In this document: piece after piece, positions 1 to 8,804 of the stretch | Position numbering within the stretch: the stretch's first letter is position 1 | Layout: each line of letters starts with the position of its first letter | Assembly (NCBI RefSeq): GCF_001879205.1 | Contig: NZ_MLFK01000009.1 | Coordinates: forward strand, 372,001-436,000 | Direction of reading: 5' to 3' | From: Flavobacterium johnsoniae | Lineage (GTDB): Bacteria > Bacteroidota > Bacteroidia > Flavobacteriales > Flavobacteriaceae | Length of the DNA stretch: 64,000 nucleotides | Notes under the pieces: generated by a model | Seen by the model: the letters and a program-made list of their open reading frames with translations, nothing else | The model's database searches: none | Told to the model about the DNA's origin: nothing | Position numbers and translations under genes: made by a program

Positions 1-430
1 AAAGAATCAATAGTTTTCTTGTATTAGGCGAATAGTCATATTGTATCGCATTTTTAATTATTTCTTTTAAACCTGTTTTGAGATTTACAAGGTGCACTTC
101 CTTAGTAGTTTGAAAAATAAACCAATCAGAATTTACAAAACGGCCATTAGTTCCCGCTGCGAAGCTTTTTGATAGCATTGATTTGGTATTTTTCAGAAAT
201 AAAGTATCAATACCATTTTCGTATGATAAGGTATAACTAACCCAACTTCCGTTTTCGTTTAATCCATTCAGATTTAATTGGCCCCATTTAGAATAATCAT
301 TTACATTCAGTATTTTTTTTTGCAATACCTGTCCCAAGCAGGGACAGGCGGCTAATTGCAAAATAAAAACTAAAAATAAAAATGCCTTTCGGCGGGGAAA
401 TATAACGTTTGTATAAATGTCTTTTTTCAT
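1..430 (-). CDS. Probable exported S9-type (prolyl oligopeptidase-like) peptidase, N-terminal part
   Basis: The reading frame is open from an ATG at 430 to the window edge, so about 143 residues of the N-terminus are visible. It begins with a basic stretch and a hydrophobic segment ending in LAAC, a possible lipoprotein signal. The next part (NVNDYSKWGQLNLNG, then GSWVSYTLSYENG) resembles the start of the beta-propeller of Bacteroidota S9 peptidases. The catalytic domain lies outside the window, so the family call is inference. It follows susD on the same strand after 50 bases, and peptidases are common partners of SusC/SusD pairs, which would fit peptide uptake. Confidence 0.55.
   Translation of the reverse strand, partial: MKKDIYTNVIFPRRKAFLFLVFILQLAACPCLGQVLQKKILNVNDYSKWGQLNLNGLNENGSWVSYTLSYENGIDTLFLKNTKSMLSKSFAAGTNGRFVNSDWFIFQTTKEVHLVNLKTGLKEIIKNAIQYDYSPNTRKLLIL
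328..348. repeat. Perfect 8-bp inverted repeat inside a signal-peptide region
   Basis: Two perfect 8-base arms (328-335 and 341-348, CCTGTCCC and GGGACAGG) flank a 5-base spacer. The palindrome lies in the coding sequence just after the hydrophobic part of the signal peptide of the truncated peptidase gene. Confidence 0.6.
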
Positions 431-480
431 TTTACTCTAGTATTCAGTAATAATTTGCATTTGCTAATGCAGATTTTGCA

Positions 481-1863
481 CTATAAATTAGGGTTTACAA
501 TAAACTCACTTTCTGGAATTGGCAATAAACGATCGGTAGTATCCCAACCGGGTTTTGCAAATAATACCGCATCGAGATTATTGGTGCGTTTAAGATCAAA
601 AAAGCGGTGACCATATTCCGTAAAAAGTTCTTTTCGTCTTTCCTCAATTATAGTCTGCAGAAATTCTTCTTTTGTATTGGCAACAGAATTAGAGAGCCCT
701 GCACGTTTTCTGATTTTATTCAGGTCTTCTCTGGCTCCTTGATAATTTTCAAGTTGTGTATTTGCTTCTGCACGAATAAGATATTGTTCAGTTAAGCGTA
801 GGATGATAGAATATTCCTTTGCCGCTGACGTATTTTTAGATTCTTTATATTTAGAGGCGTAATACCAGGTTTTGCCTGCAGTAGTAATTGCTGTTGTCCA
901 ATTTGTTTTACGAAGGTCGTTTGCTGTAAACGAATTCATAAGAGATTCACTCATAGCTACCAGTGGAGGCGGACCTGATGTGAATGTAAACAAAATAGCT
1001 TCATCTGTATTTTTTCCCGCTACTGATGGCATAAATTGCCAAATAGCCTCTGTTGAGCCTTTTAAAAATACCTTGCCTATTGTTTCCTCAAAAAGATAAA
1101 GTGAATTATTATCTATTACTTCACTGCTCATTTTAACAGCATCATTCCATCTACCTGTGTATAAATAGACTCTGGCAAGCAATGCCTTTGCCACAAATGA
1201 ATTGACACGAACTCTTTCTGAGCTTGAATAAGAGGAGGGAAGAAGCTGTTCAGCATTTTTCAGATCATTTATAATATGAATGTAAACCTGATCGATAGGT
1301 AAACGTTTTACAGTACTATTCAGCTTGTAATCGGTCGTTTCGATATAAGGGATGTCTCCAAAAAGCTGTGTAAGATAAAAATGAAGCAAACCGCGAATAC
1401 AAAATGCTTCTCCTTGTAATTGAGCTTTCTCTGTAGTACTAAAATCAGATACAGCTATACCTTCTAAAACTGAATTAACAGCGTAAATTTGATTGTATGT
1501 ATTATTCCACATTGTACTTACAGTAGTGTTAGAAGGCAAAACAGAATTACTATAAAACGCAAAAGCAGGATTGGTAGATGTACCATAAAAAGTAAGTTCG
1601 TCTGTATAATAACCCAGTTGATTGGAAATACCAGAAACTGTTCCGGTAAGAAGACCTTTGTCGCGAATTTTGGCATAAATATCAGCCATTGCTGCATTGG
1701 CTGTTGTGTAATTTTGGAAAACTGCAGTATTGGTTAATTGCGATTTTGGAAGATCTACTTCGACAAATGAATCACAGGAGTAAAGCATTAAAATAAGTAT
1801 ATGAAAATTTATTTTAAAGGCTATTTTAAGTTGTGCTATGTTTTTTGTTGCTATTCTTTTCAT
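481..1863 (-). CDS. SusD/RagB family outer-membrane nutrient-binding lipoprotein
   Basis: This is the 460-aa surface lipoprotein partner of the SusC channel encoded 10 bases upstream. It starts with a long N-region and a lipobox (LMLYSC, Cys30 to be lipidated). The interior shows the SusD plan: an N-terminal region with RGLLHFYLTQLFGDIPYIE, TPR-like helices (KALLARVYLYTGRWNDAV), a second helical repeat near LIRAEANTQLENYQGA, and the C-terminal signature RRKELFTEYGHRFFDLKR. In this family the lipoprotein caps a TonB-dependent barrel and captures oligosaccharides or peptides. The substrate cannot be read from the sequence. No polysaccharide-degrading gene is visible nearby; the downstream gene looks like a peptidase. 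Confidence 0.93.
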   Translation of the reverse strand: MKRIATKNIAQLKIAFKINFHILILMLYSCDSFVEVDLPKSQLTNTAVFQNYTTANAAMADIYAKIRDKGLLTGTVSGISNQLGYYTDELTFYGTSTNPAFAFYSNSVLPSNTTVSTMWNNTYNQIYAVNSVLEGIAVSDFSTTEKAQLQGEAFCIRGLLHFYLTQLFGDIPYIETTDYKLNSTVKRLPIDQVYIHIINDLKNAEQLLPSSYSSSERVRVNSFVAKALLARVYLYTGRWNDAVKMSSEVIDNNSLYLFEETIGKVFLKGSTEAIWQFMPSVAGKNTDEAILFTFTSGPPPLVAMSESLMNSFTANDLRKTNWTTAITTAGKTWYYASKYKESKNTSAAKEYSIILRLTEQYLIRAEANTQLENYQGAREDLNKIRKRAGLSNSVANTKEEFLQTIIEERRKELFTEYGHRFFDLKRTNNLDAVLFAKPGWDTTDRLLPIPESEFIVNPNL

Positions 1864-1873
1864 GTTTTATCAA

Positions 1874-4800
1874 TTAAAAAGTGAGTTGTATTCCGGCAGT
1901 AATTACTTTTAATGGGGGTAAAAATCCAATAGTACTTTCTGGGTCTCCATCCTCATAAGGCGTAAAAGTCAAGAGGTTTTGGCCATTTATTGTAAACAGA
2001 CAATGTAACTCTTTCGATTTTAAAGGAAGATTATAACTTATTGCTATAGTTTTTAAACGAATAAAAGAAGCATCAGTAGCAACTGCATCACTGGTACTGT
2101 AAAGGGATTGTGCCGTCAATGCGACAGCATTGTATCCGGCAGTGTGCATTTGGTAAGGGCTTGTATCACCCTCTTGCTGCCAACTGTTCACGAACCTATT
2201 TGGATGATTGATCATTCCTGCAACTCCGGCGTAACTTTCACGCTGTTGTTTAACAAACTGAAAAAGAAAATCCAATTTCCAGTTCTTGTAACTCAGTTGG
2301 TTTTGAAACCCTCCAAAAAAATCAGGATTAAGATTTATGACAGTTTGTTTGTCATCTGGAGAAGAAATCTTTCCATCGTTATTTTCATCTTTAAACTGGT
2401 AAATTCCAGTTACGGGATCAAGCCCAGTGTATTTATACCGCAATAAAATGCTGAGTGGTTCACCAATTCGGTACGTGTTTTTATAGCTGGAACTAGCTAA
2501 GTTTGGAAACGATACCAGATTATTTTTAGAAAAGGAAACATTGAAATTACTGGTCCAGTTAAAATTTTTATTCGAATAATTAACGGTGCGTAATGTGAAC
2601 TCCAATCCTGTATTCTGCACTGTAGCATCTAAATTGGCTTGCAGTTGTGTAAATCCAGTTGTTCCGGGAAGCGGAATACCAACCAATTGATTTGAAGAAC
2701 GATTCTGATACCAAGCCCCAGTAATAAAAATTTTATCTGCTAAAAAGCCTAATTCCAAAGCAGCTTCCAATTTTTTATTGACTTCCCAGCCAAAATCAGC
2801 ATTAAAGAGACGGGTTGGCTGAAGCCCTATTATGTTTTGATAATTGACTCCCGAGGAGTTATAGGTGTTCAAGAACTGGTAATCTCCAATCTGGTCATTC
2901 CCAGTTATCCCGTAACTACTGCGAATTTTTCCAAAACTCAGCCAAGAACTGTTTTTAAGAAAGTTCTCATTAGAAAAAAGCCATGCTACACCAACAGCGC
3001 CAAAATTCGCAAATTGATTTCCGGGACCAAAACGGCTTGATCCATCACGTCTTGCGGTCAGGTTCATAATATATAGGTCATTCCAGTTGTAATTAATTCT
3101 GCCAAAGAATGCCTGATATTTATAAATGGTTTCATCACTCATTTGAACTTGACGGTTAGTTGCCGAGGCCAAATCATAAATAAGAGCATTGGAGCTAAAA
3201 CCGGAGCCCGATTGAAATAAACGCGAAGCATTCCTTTGCTGAAAAGTGCTGCCTAAAAGAATTCCAAGTTTTCCCTTGCCCAATTCTTTTTCCCAGTTTA
3301 ATTGTGGTTCAATAATCCATGAGCTTCGTTTGCTGTTGTTGAGATATAAAGTTGAATTAGCACTTGTTATTCCAAAAGAAGGATTATAAATCGTGGAAGG
3401 GTTCGTACGGCTTTCCACATGCTGTAAATCTGTATAGCCAAAGTTGCTTTTGAGAATCAAATTTGGAATTATTTCATAAGATAGAATCGTGTTGGCTACA
3501 AGATCTTTTGTGTTGGATTTATTTTTGGCCTGCTGGTTGGCCAAAGGATTGTTCCATGTTCCGTTTTCCCAATTAAGATTTCCTGAGGAATCGTATAGGG
3601 CTGGGGCATTTGGTGCGAGTGTTGTAGATGTTGCAGTCAGATCAAATGCTGGTTGGTCATTATTTTGTATGGTGTATCCGGCAGAAAATACAAGGCGGAA
3701 CTGGCCATCTTTAGACTGATGGTTCAAATTCACGTGCGAGTTTCCCTTTTTATATAAAAAATCCCCCGGAAATACGGTCGATTGTGTGTAATAGCTTCCG
3801 CTAAATAGAAATTGCGTGTACTGGGATCCTCCACTAATGTTTCCACGCAATTCGTTTATTAATGACGTACCGCCTATAAGTTCCTTTTGCCAGTCAGTAT
3901 ACCGATTTTGATCCCATGTTCCGTTGATGTCATAATCTCCTGCAGGGTAGTTAGCTATTCCATCATTACGAAAAGCCTGACGCCGCATGTCTAGATATTG
4001 GTCTGTGGTCATTAATTTCATAAAGCGGGTAACTGAGCCTGCTCCGGTTGAAGCGCTAAAATCAAACTTAGTCTTTCCCTCTTTTCCTTTTTTGGTCGTT
4101 ATAAGTACAACTCCATTGGCACCGCGAGAGCCATAAATTGCAGTTGCATCAGCATCCTTAAGCACTTCAATACTTTCAATTGTGTTGGGGTCGATACTGT
4201 TTAATGGACTTGTTACAGTTGGAAATACTGTTGAGGTCTGTGTGTAACCGATAGCATCCGAAGCATAAGGTACGCCATCAACGATGTATAAAGGAGCATT
4301 GGCATCTGTTCTTATGCTATTTCTTCCTCTGATCTGAATGTCAAATCCGCCTCCCGGAACACCAGTATTTTGTGTAATGTTCACACCCGCCATTCGGCCC
4401 TGCATAGTGGCAAGCACATTGGTCACAGGCTGTGTATCGATATCTTTGGAGGTAATACGAGATATATTACCGGTTCGTTCACTTTCTTTGACTGAATAAT
4501 ATCCGGCATTCACTTTTACTTCTTGAAGGGTAGTAGAATCATAGAAAAGTATAATGTCTACAACTGAGCGTCCTTGAATGGGAACAAGCGCAGTTTTAAA
4601 ACCTATATAAGATACTACCAGTGTATCATTTGAAGAGGAGGTTAATGAGAACTGACCACTGTAATCGGAAATTACGGCATTGTTTTTTTTGTTTTTAATG
4701 GCAATAGTTACTCCAGGCAGAGGATTAGTGCCGTCTGTGACAGTGCCTTGAACCTTATGTTGTTGGGAAAATGATTTGCCTTGCCGAGAGTGATTTTTGG

Positions 4801-4888
4801 CAGACATTGGTGAAAAAGACAATAGGAAGCCTAGAAAAATTAGGCAATAGAGATCTATTCCACCCTTGGAAAATGAAAAATTATTCAT
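1874..4888 (-). CDS. SusC/RagA family TonB-dependent outer-membrane transporter
   Basis: At 1004 aa this is a full-length SusC-type barrel. A signal peptide (about 1-30) is followed by a carboxypeptidase-regulatory-like domain (about 45-125, GTVTDGTNPLPGVTI then SYIGFKT), then the TonB plug with the family signatures QGRMAGVNITQNTG, IQIRGRNSI and PLYIVDGVPY. Next comes ADATAIYGSRGANGVVLITT and a long barrel ending in Phe (AGIQLTF), the expected signal for outer-membrane insertion. It imports large nutrients using TonB energy together with the downstream SusD. No anti-sigma or sigma gene is seen next to it, so regulation is unknown. The 519-base upstream region separates it from the mobile island. 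Confidence 0.95.
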   Translation of the reverse strand: MNNFSFSKGGIDLYCLIFLGFLLSFSPMSAKNHSRQGKSFSQQHKVQGTVTDGTNPLPGVTIAIKNKKNNAVISDYSGQFSLTSSSNDTLVVSYIGFKTALVPIQGRSVVDIILFYDSTTLQEVKVNAGYYSVKESERTGNISRITSKDIDTQPVTNVLATMQGRMAGVNITQNTGVPGGGFDIQIRGRNSIRTDANAPLYIVDGVPYASDAIGYTQTSTVFPTVTSPLNSIDPNTIESIEVLKDADATAIYGSRGANGVVLITTKKGKEGKTKFDFSASTGAGSVTRFMKLMTTDQYLDMRRQAFRNDGIANYPAGDYDINGTWDQNRYTDWQKELIGGTSLINELRGNISGGSQYTQFLFSGSYYTQSTVFPGDFLYKKGNSHVNLNHQSKDGQFRLVFSAGYTIQNNDQPAFDLTATSTTLAPNAPALYDSSGNLNWENGTWNNPLANQQAKNKSNTKDLVANTILSYEIIPNLILKSNFGYTDLQHVESRTNPSTIYNPSFGITSANSTLYLNNSKRSSWIIEPQLNWEKELGKGKLGILLGSTFQQRNASRLFQSGSGFSSNALIYDLASATNRQVQMSDETIYKYQAFFGRINYNWNDLYIMNLTARRDGSSRFGPGNQFANFGAVGVAWLFSNENFLKNSSWLSFGKIRSSYGITGNDQIGDYQFLNTYNSSGVNYQNIIGLQPTRLFNADFGWEVNKKLEAALELGFLADKIFITGAWYQNRSSNQLVGIPLPGTTGFTQLQANLDATVQNTGLEFTLRTVNYSNKNFNWTSNFNVSFSKNNLVSFPNLASSSYKNTYRIGEPLSILLRYKYTGLDPVTGIYQFKDENNDGKISSPDDKQTVINLNPDFFGGFQNQLSYKNWKLDFLFQFVKQQRESYAGVAGMINHPNRFVNSWQQEGDTSPYQMHTAGYNAVALTAQSLYSTSDAVATDASFIRLKTIAISYNLPLKSKELHCLFTINGQNLLTFTPYEDGDPESTIGFLPPLKVITAGIQLTF

Positions 4889-5148
4889 AATTTCGGGATT
4901 GGTTAGTTAAATATGATTTGATTGACTATGGTCCTCTACTCTAGTTAGTCGCTGCGGTTGGGGACCATTTTTTATGCATTAAGTAAACGGCTTAATGTTC
5001 ACAAAGAAAGATTTTTTAAAACACGGGCAGTAATAATTTAAATGGTTGACTTTCAATAAAAGCGAGCCTTTAAAGTAAAAAAAGAAGTAAATTCACTAAG
5101 AATCTAAGAAAGTTTATGGCATAAAAAAGGCATGGAACTCAGCTTATT

Positions 5149-5256
5149 GTTATCGGGGTACTGGCGGCACCTTTCCACGAATAAGTGAGCCCACGCCAAT
5201 GACGTGAGCATCTTACTTATCATCTCGTGGTTATTTAAACGCCAGTTTTCGATAAC
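5149..5256. repeat. 108-nt nested imperfect hairpin
   Basis: Five nested arm pairs are visible: GTTATCG (5149-5155) with CGATAAC (5250-5256); ACTGGCG (5160-5166) with CGCCAGT (5240-5246); CCACGA (5175-5180) with TCGTGG (5225-5230); ATAAGTGAG (5181-5189) with CTTACTTAT (5212-5220, one G-U type pair); CACG (5192-5195) with CGTG (5203-5206). About 33 pairs form in 108 bases, far more than chance in AT-rich DNA. It could be a structured RNA, a recombination site or a MITE-like repeat. It is more GC-rich than its surroundings. Confidence 0.7.
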
Positions 5257-5356
5257 GAGATTCAAAGCGAATGCTTCAAATATTTTTACATGAAGAATCG
5301 CAAAAGTACATTACATACTTGAAATGATAAAGCAAATATAACAAAATATTTAATAA

Positions 5357-5374
5357 TGCGCACTTTCGTACGCA
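5357..5374. promoter_or_regulatory. Imperfect palindrome, possible operator of the XRE regulator
   Basis: TGCGCACTTTCGTACGCA lies 33 bases before the XRE start codon. TGCG and CGCA form the ends and the inner AC/GT bases are partly symmetric. The position fits self-repression by the encoded regulator; this is inference. Confidence 0.35.
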
Positions 5375-5407
5375 CTATTTTTTAAGGATTAACTTTTCTT
5401 TGTTATT

Positions 5408-5659
5408 ATGACAGGAGTGAGTAATATTATTTGCAATTACATATATAAAAACTGGATTCAAACTTATAAATCCCAGAGATCTTTTGCATTGGATCATAAT
5501 ATTGAGGAGAGTATTGTTAGGAAAATAAAAAATACTGCGCTCAAAATTAAAGATATAAATTATAATGTTCCAGTAAATACGCTACAAAAAATATGTGATG
5601 CTAGGAATATGAAGCTATCAGAGTTTTTTAAAGTAATTGAAAATACAACAAAATTATAG
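5408..5659 (+). CDS. Small XRE-like helix-turn-helix regulator
   Basis: This 83-aa protein has the layout of a Cro/C1-type DNA-binding domain. Segment QRSFALDHNIEESIVRKIKN looks like the helix-turn-helix, and VPVNTLQKICDARNMKLSEF is the usual XRE tail helix pair. No other domain is present. It is the first gene of the island and ends in its own terminator, so it is probably transcribed alone. A palindrome lies just upstream. Small XRE proteins often control neighbouring restriction or abortive-infection genes, so control of the following helicase-DUF2290 operon is plausible but not shown. Confidence 0.7.
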   Translation: MTGVSNIICNYIYKNWIQTYKSQRSFALDHNIEESIVRKIKNTALKIKDINYNVPVNTLQKICDARNMKLSEFFKVIENTTKL

Positions 5660-5660
5660 G

Positions 5661-5686
5661 AAGATGCTTTTGCATCTTTTTTTTTT
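5661..5686 (+). terminator. Rho-independent terminator after the XRE gene
   Basis: A perfect 7-bp stem (AAGATGC, loop TTTT, GCATCTT) runs into ten T residues, two bases after the stop codon. Confidence 0.88.
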
Positions 5687-5782
5687 AATAATTATAATGT
5701 TGAGTTTTAATAAAAGCAACCTTAACCTTAAGATTAAAATATTTAACTTTAATACTAGAACATTAATAAAGAAATAAATAAA

Positions 5783-8029
5783 ATGGAATTTTTAGCAGGT
5801 AATATAGAATTAGAAAATAATGTTTTAATTAATGAAATGTGGGACTTAATTGCCGATAATACTTTACATCTACCAGGTATTTTAGGCTATAAAACACCTT
5901 CATTAGGTAAAAGTATTGAGGAAACTCCATCTTTTATTTTGCGAAGTAATGAATTTGGTATAATTATAATAGATTTAGTTAACGACAATATAGTAAAATT
6001 TGATGAGGAAAATGAATACTGGGAGACTTCGGAAGGGGAGGAAATCTTCTCTAGAGATATAATTTTAGATTTATTTAAGCAAGAAATTGAAAGCAAATTT
6101 AAAAAAAATAAAAATTTGTTTGACATTAGAAAAGAAGAATGGAAAGTTGATATTAAAATTAACAGATATATTGTATTCACTCAAAATAGTTTAGAAGAGA
6201 TAAATACACTTAATAATTGTGATAATCCGTTACTTAATAAATTTTATGGTGCCGATAATTATGGAGAAGTATTGGATGAAATATTAACAAAAACCGATAA
6301 GATTAGCCAAGATAAATTAGATGTAATTGATTCTATTTTAGATGGATCTGATATTTTTTCAAAGACTTCAAAAAAGAAAGTAGAAAAAGATCCTGAAAAT
6401 ATAAATGAATTTATAAAATTATCATTAGATAATACTTTCAAGCTGGATTCAATCCAAAGGCAAATAGCATTACAGATTCCTAGCGGTCCACAACGAATTA
6501 GAGGTCTTGCTGGTACTGGTAAAACTATAATTTTATGTATGAAAGCTGCTTTAGCCCATAAATTTTTTCCTGAAATGGATATACTTTTTGTTTTTAATAC
6601 TCAAAGTATGTACAGTCAAGTCGAATCTTTAATTACTAAATATTATTTCAACGAAACTAACAAAATGCCTAATTGGAATAAATTGCATATTTTTCATGCT
6701 TGGGGAGGTAGTAATAAGCCAGGAGTTTATTTTAATACTGCCAACTCAATTGGTATAAAACCTTTGAATTATATGAATGTTAAAAATGCAGAAGATCCTT
6801 TACAAGTTATTTATGCAGATCTTTTACTCAATGGTAAATCTAAAATAATTCCAAAATATGATATTGTTTTAATTGACGAAGCACAAGATTTTCCTTCTGC
6901 TTTTTTTGAAACAATCTTTTTTATTACTAAATATTCTGATGAGGATAATAAACTTAAAAGAATAGTATGGGCATATGATGAATTTCAATCATTAACAGAA
7001 ATAAAAATTAAAGAACCAGAAGAATTATTTGGATTAACCGAAGGTAAACCGAACATTCCAAATCATTACTTAGAAGGCTTCTATAAAGGAAAAATTCAAA
7101 AAGATTTTGTGTTACCAAACTCATATAGGAATCCAAGAATTAATCTAATGGTTGCTCACGGATTGGCATTAGGATTATATTCTATAAATAGTAAAATGCC
7201 TATGGATTCTAAAAGAGATTGGGAAGCTAGGGGCTATACCGTTTTAGAGCCAAATAAATTAGTTTTTGAAGAGAATGATAAAATTGAAGTTGAAAGAAAT
7301 TCTTCTGTTAGTAAAAATAATTTGGAAAAATTAATTAGAGATAAAGGAAGAGAGGATAGATTAGTTCAATTTAAAACTTTGGCGGATACAAAAAATCAGC
7401 TTGATGAAACAATCTTAAGAGTACATTATCTTATAGATACTCAAAAGGTTGAGCCAGAAGAAATTATAATAATAAATTTAGATACAAAAAATTCTAAAGA
7501 TCAGTTTGAATACATTAGACAAAAATTAGATATAATAAATATTAAATGTATAACACCAGGCTACATAGAAAGTAATGACTCTTTTAAAGTAAAAGGTTTT
7601 ATAACATTAACAACCCCGTTTAGAGCTAAGGGGAATGAATCGAATATCGTGTTTATTTTAAATTCTCAAAAAGTAGTTAACGATTTTACTTTAAGAATGC
7701 GAAATGCAATATTTGTTTCTATTACAAGATCACGAGGATGGTGTTATATTTATGGGCAAGGGGATTCAAATACCATTTTAATAGAAGAAATAACTAAAAT
7801 ACAGAATGATTACCCATTTTTTAAATTTGATTTTCCGTCCACAGAAGATATAAAAAGAAAATATTCGATCTTAAAAAGTAAAAAAGATATTGAAAAAGCC
7901 GATAATGATATAAATACATTGTTTAGTGATGATTCATATAGAGCATTATTAATCGAAAAGTTAAGTCAAGATCCAAAATTGCTTCAGGAGATTCAAAATT
8001 TGAAAGATAAGCCAAATGAAACTAAGTAA
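5783..8029 (+). CDS. SF1 (UvrD/COG3972-like) helicase with an unusual N-terminal region
   Basis: The 748-aa protein carries the ATPase and helicase motifs of superfamily 1: Walker A GLAGTGKT (about residue 240), Walker B VLIDEAQD (about 362), a motif III-like AYDEFQSL, motif IV LPNSYRNPR, motif V TTPFRAKGNESN and motif VI SITRSRG (about 645). The first 200 residues are not helicase. Their pattern of a strand (FGIIIIDLVNDN) followed by charged helices recalls a NERD-like nuclease fold that has lost its E-x-K residues; that is inference. Its last 14 bases overlap the DUF2290 gene, so the two are translationally coupled and probably act as a pair. The AT-rich codon use matches the rest of the island. 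A role in phage defence is likely from context only. Confidence 0.85.
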   Translation: MEFLAGNIELENNVLINEMWDLIADNTLHLPGILGYKTPSLGKSIEETPSFILRSNEFGIIIIDLVNDNIVKFDEENEYWETSEGEEIFSRDIILDLFKQEIESKFKKNKNLFDIRKEEWKVDIKINRYIVFTQNSLEEINTLNNCDNPLLNKFYGADNYGEVLDEILTKTDKISQDKLDVIDSILDGSDIFSKTSKKKVEKDPENINEFIKLSLDNTFKLDSIQRQIALQIPSGPQRIRGLAGTGKTIILCMKAALAHKFFPEMDILFVFNTQSMYSQVESLITKYYFNETNKMPNWNKLHIFHAWGGSNKPGVYFNTANSIGIKPLNYMNVKNAEDPLQVIYADLLLNGKSKIIPKYDIVLIDEAQDFPSAFFETIFFITKYSDEDNKLKRIVWAYDEFQSLTEIKIKEPEELFGLTEGKPNIPNHYLEGFYKGKIQKDFVLPNSYRNPRINLMVAHGLALGLYSINSKMPMDSKRDWEARGYTVLEPNKLVFEENDKIEVERNSSVSKNNLEKLIRDKGREDRLVQFKTLADTKNQLDETILRVHYLIDTQKVEPEEIIIINLDTKNSKDQFEYIRQKLDIINIKCITPGYIESNDSFKVKGFITLTTPFRAKGNESNIVFILNSQKVVNDFTLRMRNAIFVSITRSRGWCYIYGQGDSNTILIEEITKIQNDYPFFKFDFPSTEDIKRKYSILKSKKDIEKADNDINTLFSDDSYRALLIEKLSQDPKLLQEIQNLKDKPNETK

Positions 8030-8804
8030 TATAGAGTCTGAATTAAAACTTATTGAAAATATTTTTAGAGAGCTGATTATAACATCTAATTTTAAAAAGA
8101 TATCTGATGATATTATAAGTTGGGAAAATTATCAAACTGGTATTTTTAAAAATATATACTCTAAGGAATATGAATTTATTATTAAAAACCGTCAATACAG
8201 TTTCTTATTAAAAAAGGATAAAGGCTGTATTCAATTTTATTATTTTTATGAAAACGGTATAATTAGTAAAATAAAGATGGCATATTATCCTTATCCTGTA
8301 GAATTGAGAGAGGACAAAGATCAATTTGAAAGTTTAGTAAATGATTCAGAAGATGAAATAATTAGTGAATATTATTTTGATTTATGGAATATATTTAATC
8401 ATAATTTTGAACTGAACATAAATGATGATAATTTAAAAAAACTTATAAATGATTCCATTGCGAATGGTAATGATGAGAGTGTCGAAAATCTTCTTTTAGG
8501 TACATTTGAATACAAATATAAACATACTAATACCTCGCATTTTAGAATTGATTTTGATTCAAAAGTGGCTTCTCACCATAAATGTGAAATCCAAATAGGT
8601 GCCATAAACAATATTAGACTTCCTATGGATCGGATTATATCACCTTTGTTCTTTTTTGATTTTATTATAAAAAATGTCTTTAAAAAAGAATATGTTGATA
8701 TTAAAAGTAAAGCTGATTACAAAACCAATTTTAATAATTCTAAACGTAATTCTTTGGTGATAAATCCTTTTGATGAGTTAAACATATTTTTAAATCATAA
8801 GTAA
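8016..8804 (+). CDS. DUF2290 family protein, partner of the helicase
   Basis: This 262-aa protein has no known activity. It shows the DUF2290 pattern as I recall it: IKNRQYSFLLKKDKGCIQFY, then AYYPYP, then near the end FRIDFDS, HHKCEIQIGAINNIRLPMD and ISPLFFFDFIIKNVFKK. No signal peptide, membrane segment or clear nuclease motif is visible. It overlaps the helicase by 14 bases. A helicase plus a small domain of unknown function inside a defence island is a typical arrangement for an anti-phage system, with the DUF as possible effector or sensor; this is inference. The family call is fairly sure, the function unknown. Confidence 0.75.
   Translation: MKLSNIESELKLIENIFRELIITSNFKKISDDIISWENYQTGIFKNIYSKEYEFIIKNRQYSFLLKKDKGCIQFYYFYENGIISKIKMAYYPYPVELREDKDQFESLVNDSEDEIISEYYFDLWNIFNHNFELNINDDNLKKLINDSIANGNDESVENLLLGTFEYKYKHTNTSHFRIDFDSKVASHHKCEIQIGAINNIRLPMDRIISPLFFFDFIIKNVFKKEYVDIKSKADYKTNFNNSKRNSLVINPFDELNIFLNHK

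Larger units (their letters stand above)
4889..5407. other. Gene-free junction between susC and the island, with a long hairpin
   Basis: No convincing gene lies here. It carries a small dyad (4928-4934 with 4962-4968) followed by a short T run on the plus strand, the long nested hairpin at 5149-5256 and a palindrome before the XRE gene. The left edge of the integrated island is probably somewhere in or left of this stretch. No copy of the tRNA-Arg 3' end was found by eye, so the edge is not fixed. Confidence 0.5.

Noticed and set aside
4928..4968. Terminator-like hairpin with T run on the plus strand
   Set aside because: The stem has only 7 bp with a 27-base loop and there is no plus-strand gene before it.
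5023..5029. ACGGGCA, shared with 18942-18948, as attachment core
   Set aside because: Seven bases are expected by chance in a gap of this size, so it cannot be called the att core.
5149..5256. Integron attC site
   Set aside because: The outer arms read GTTATCG then CGATAAC. An attC has AAC at the end of the left arm and GTT at the start of the right arm, the opposite order, and no integron integrase is present.
5149..5256. Retron ncRNA
   Set aside because: No reverse transcriptase gene is found in the window.
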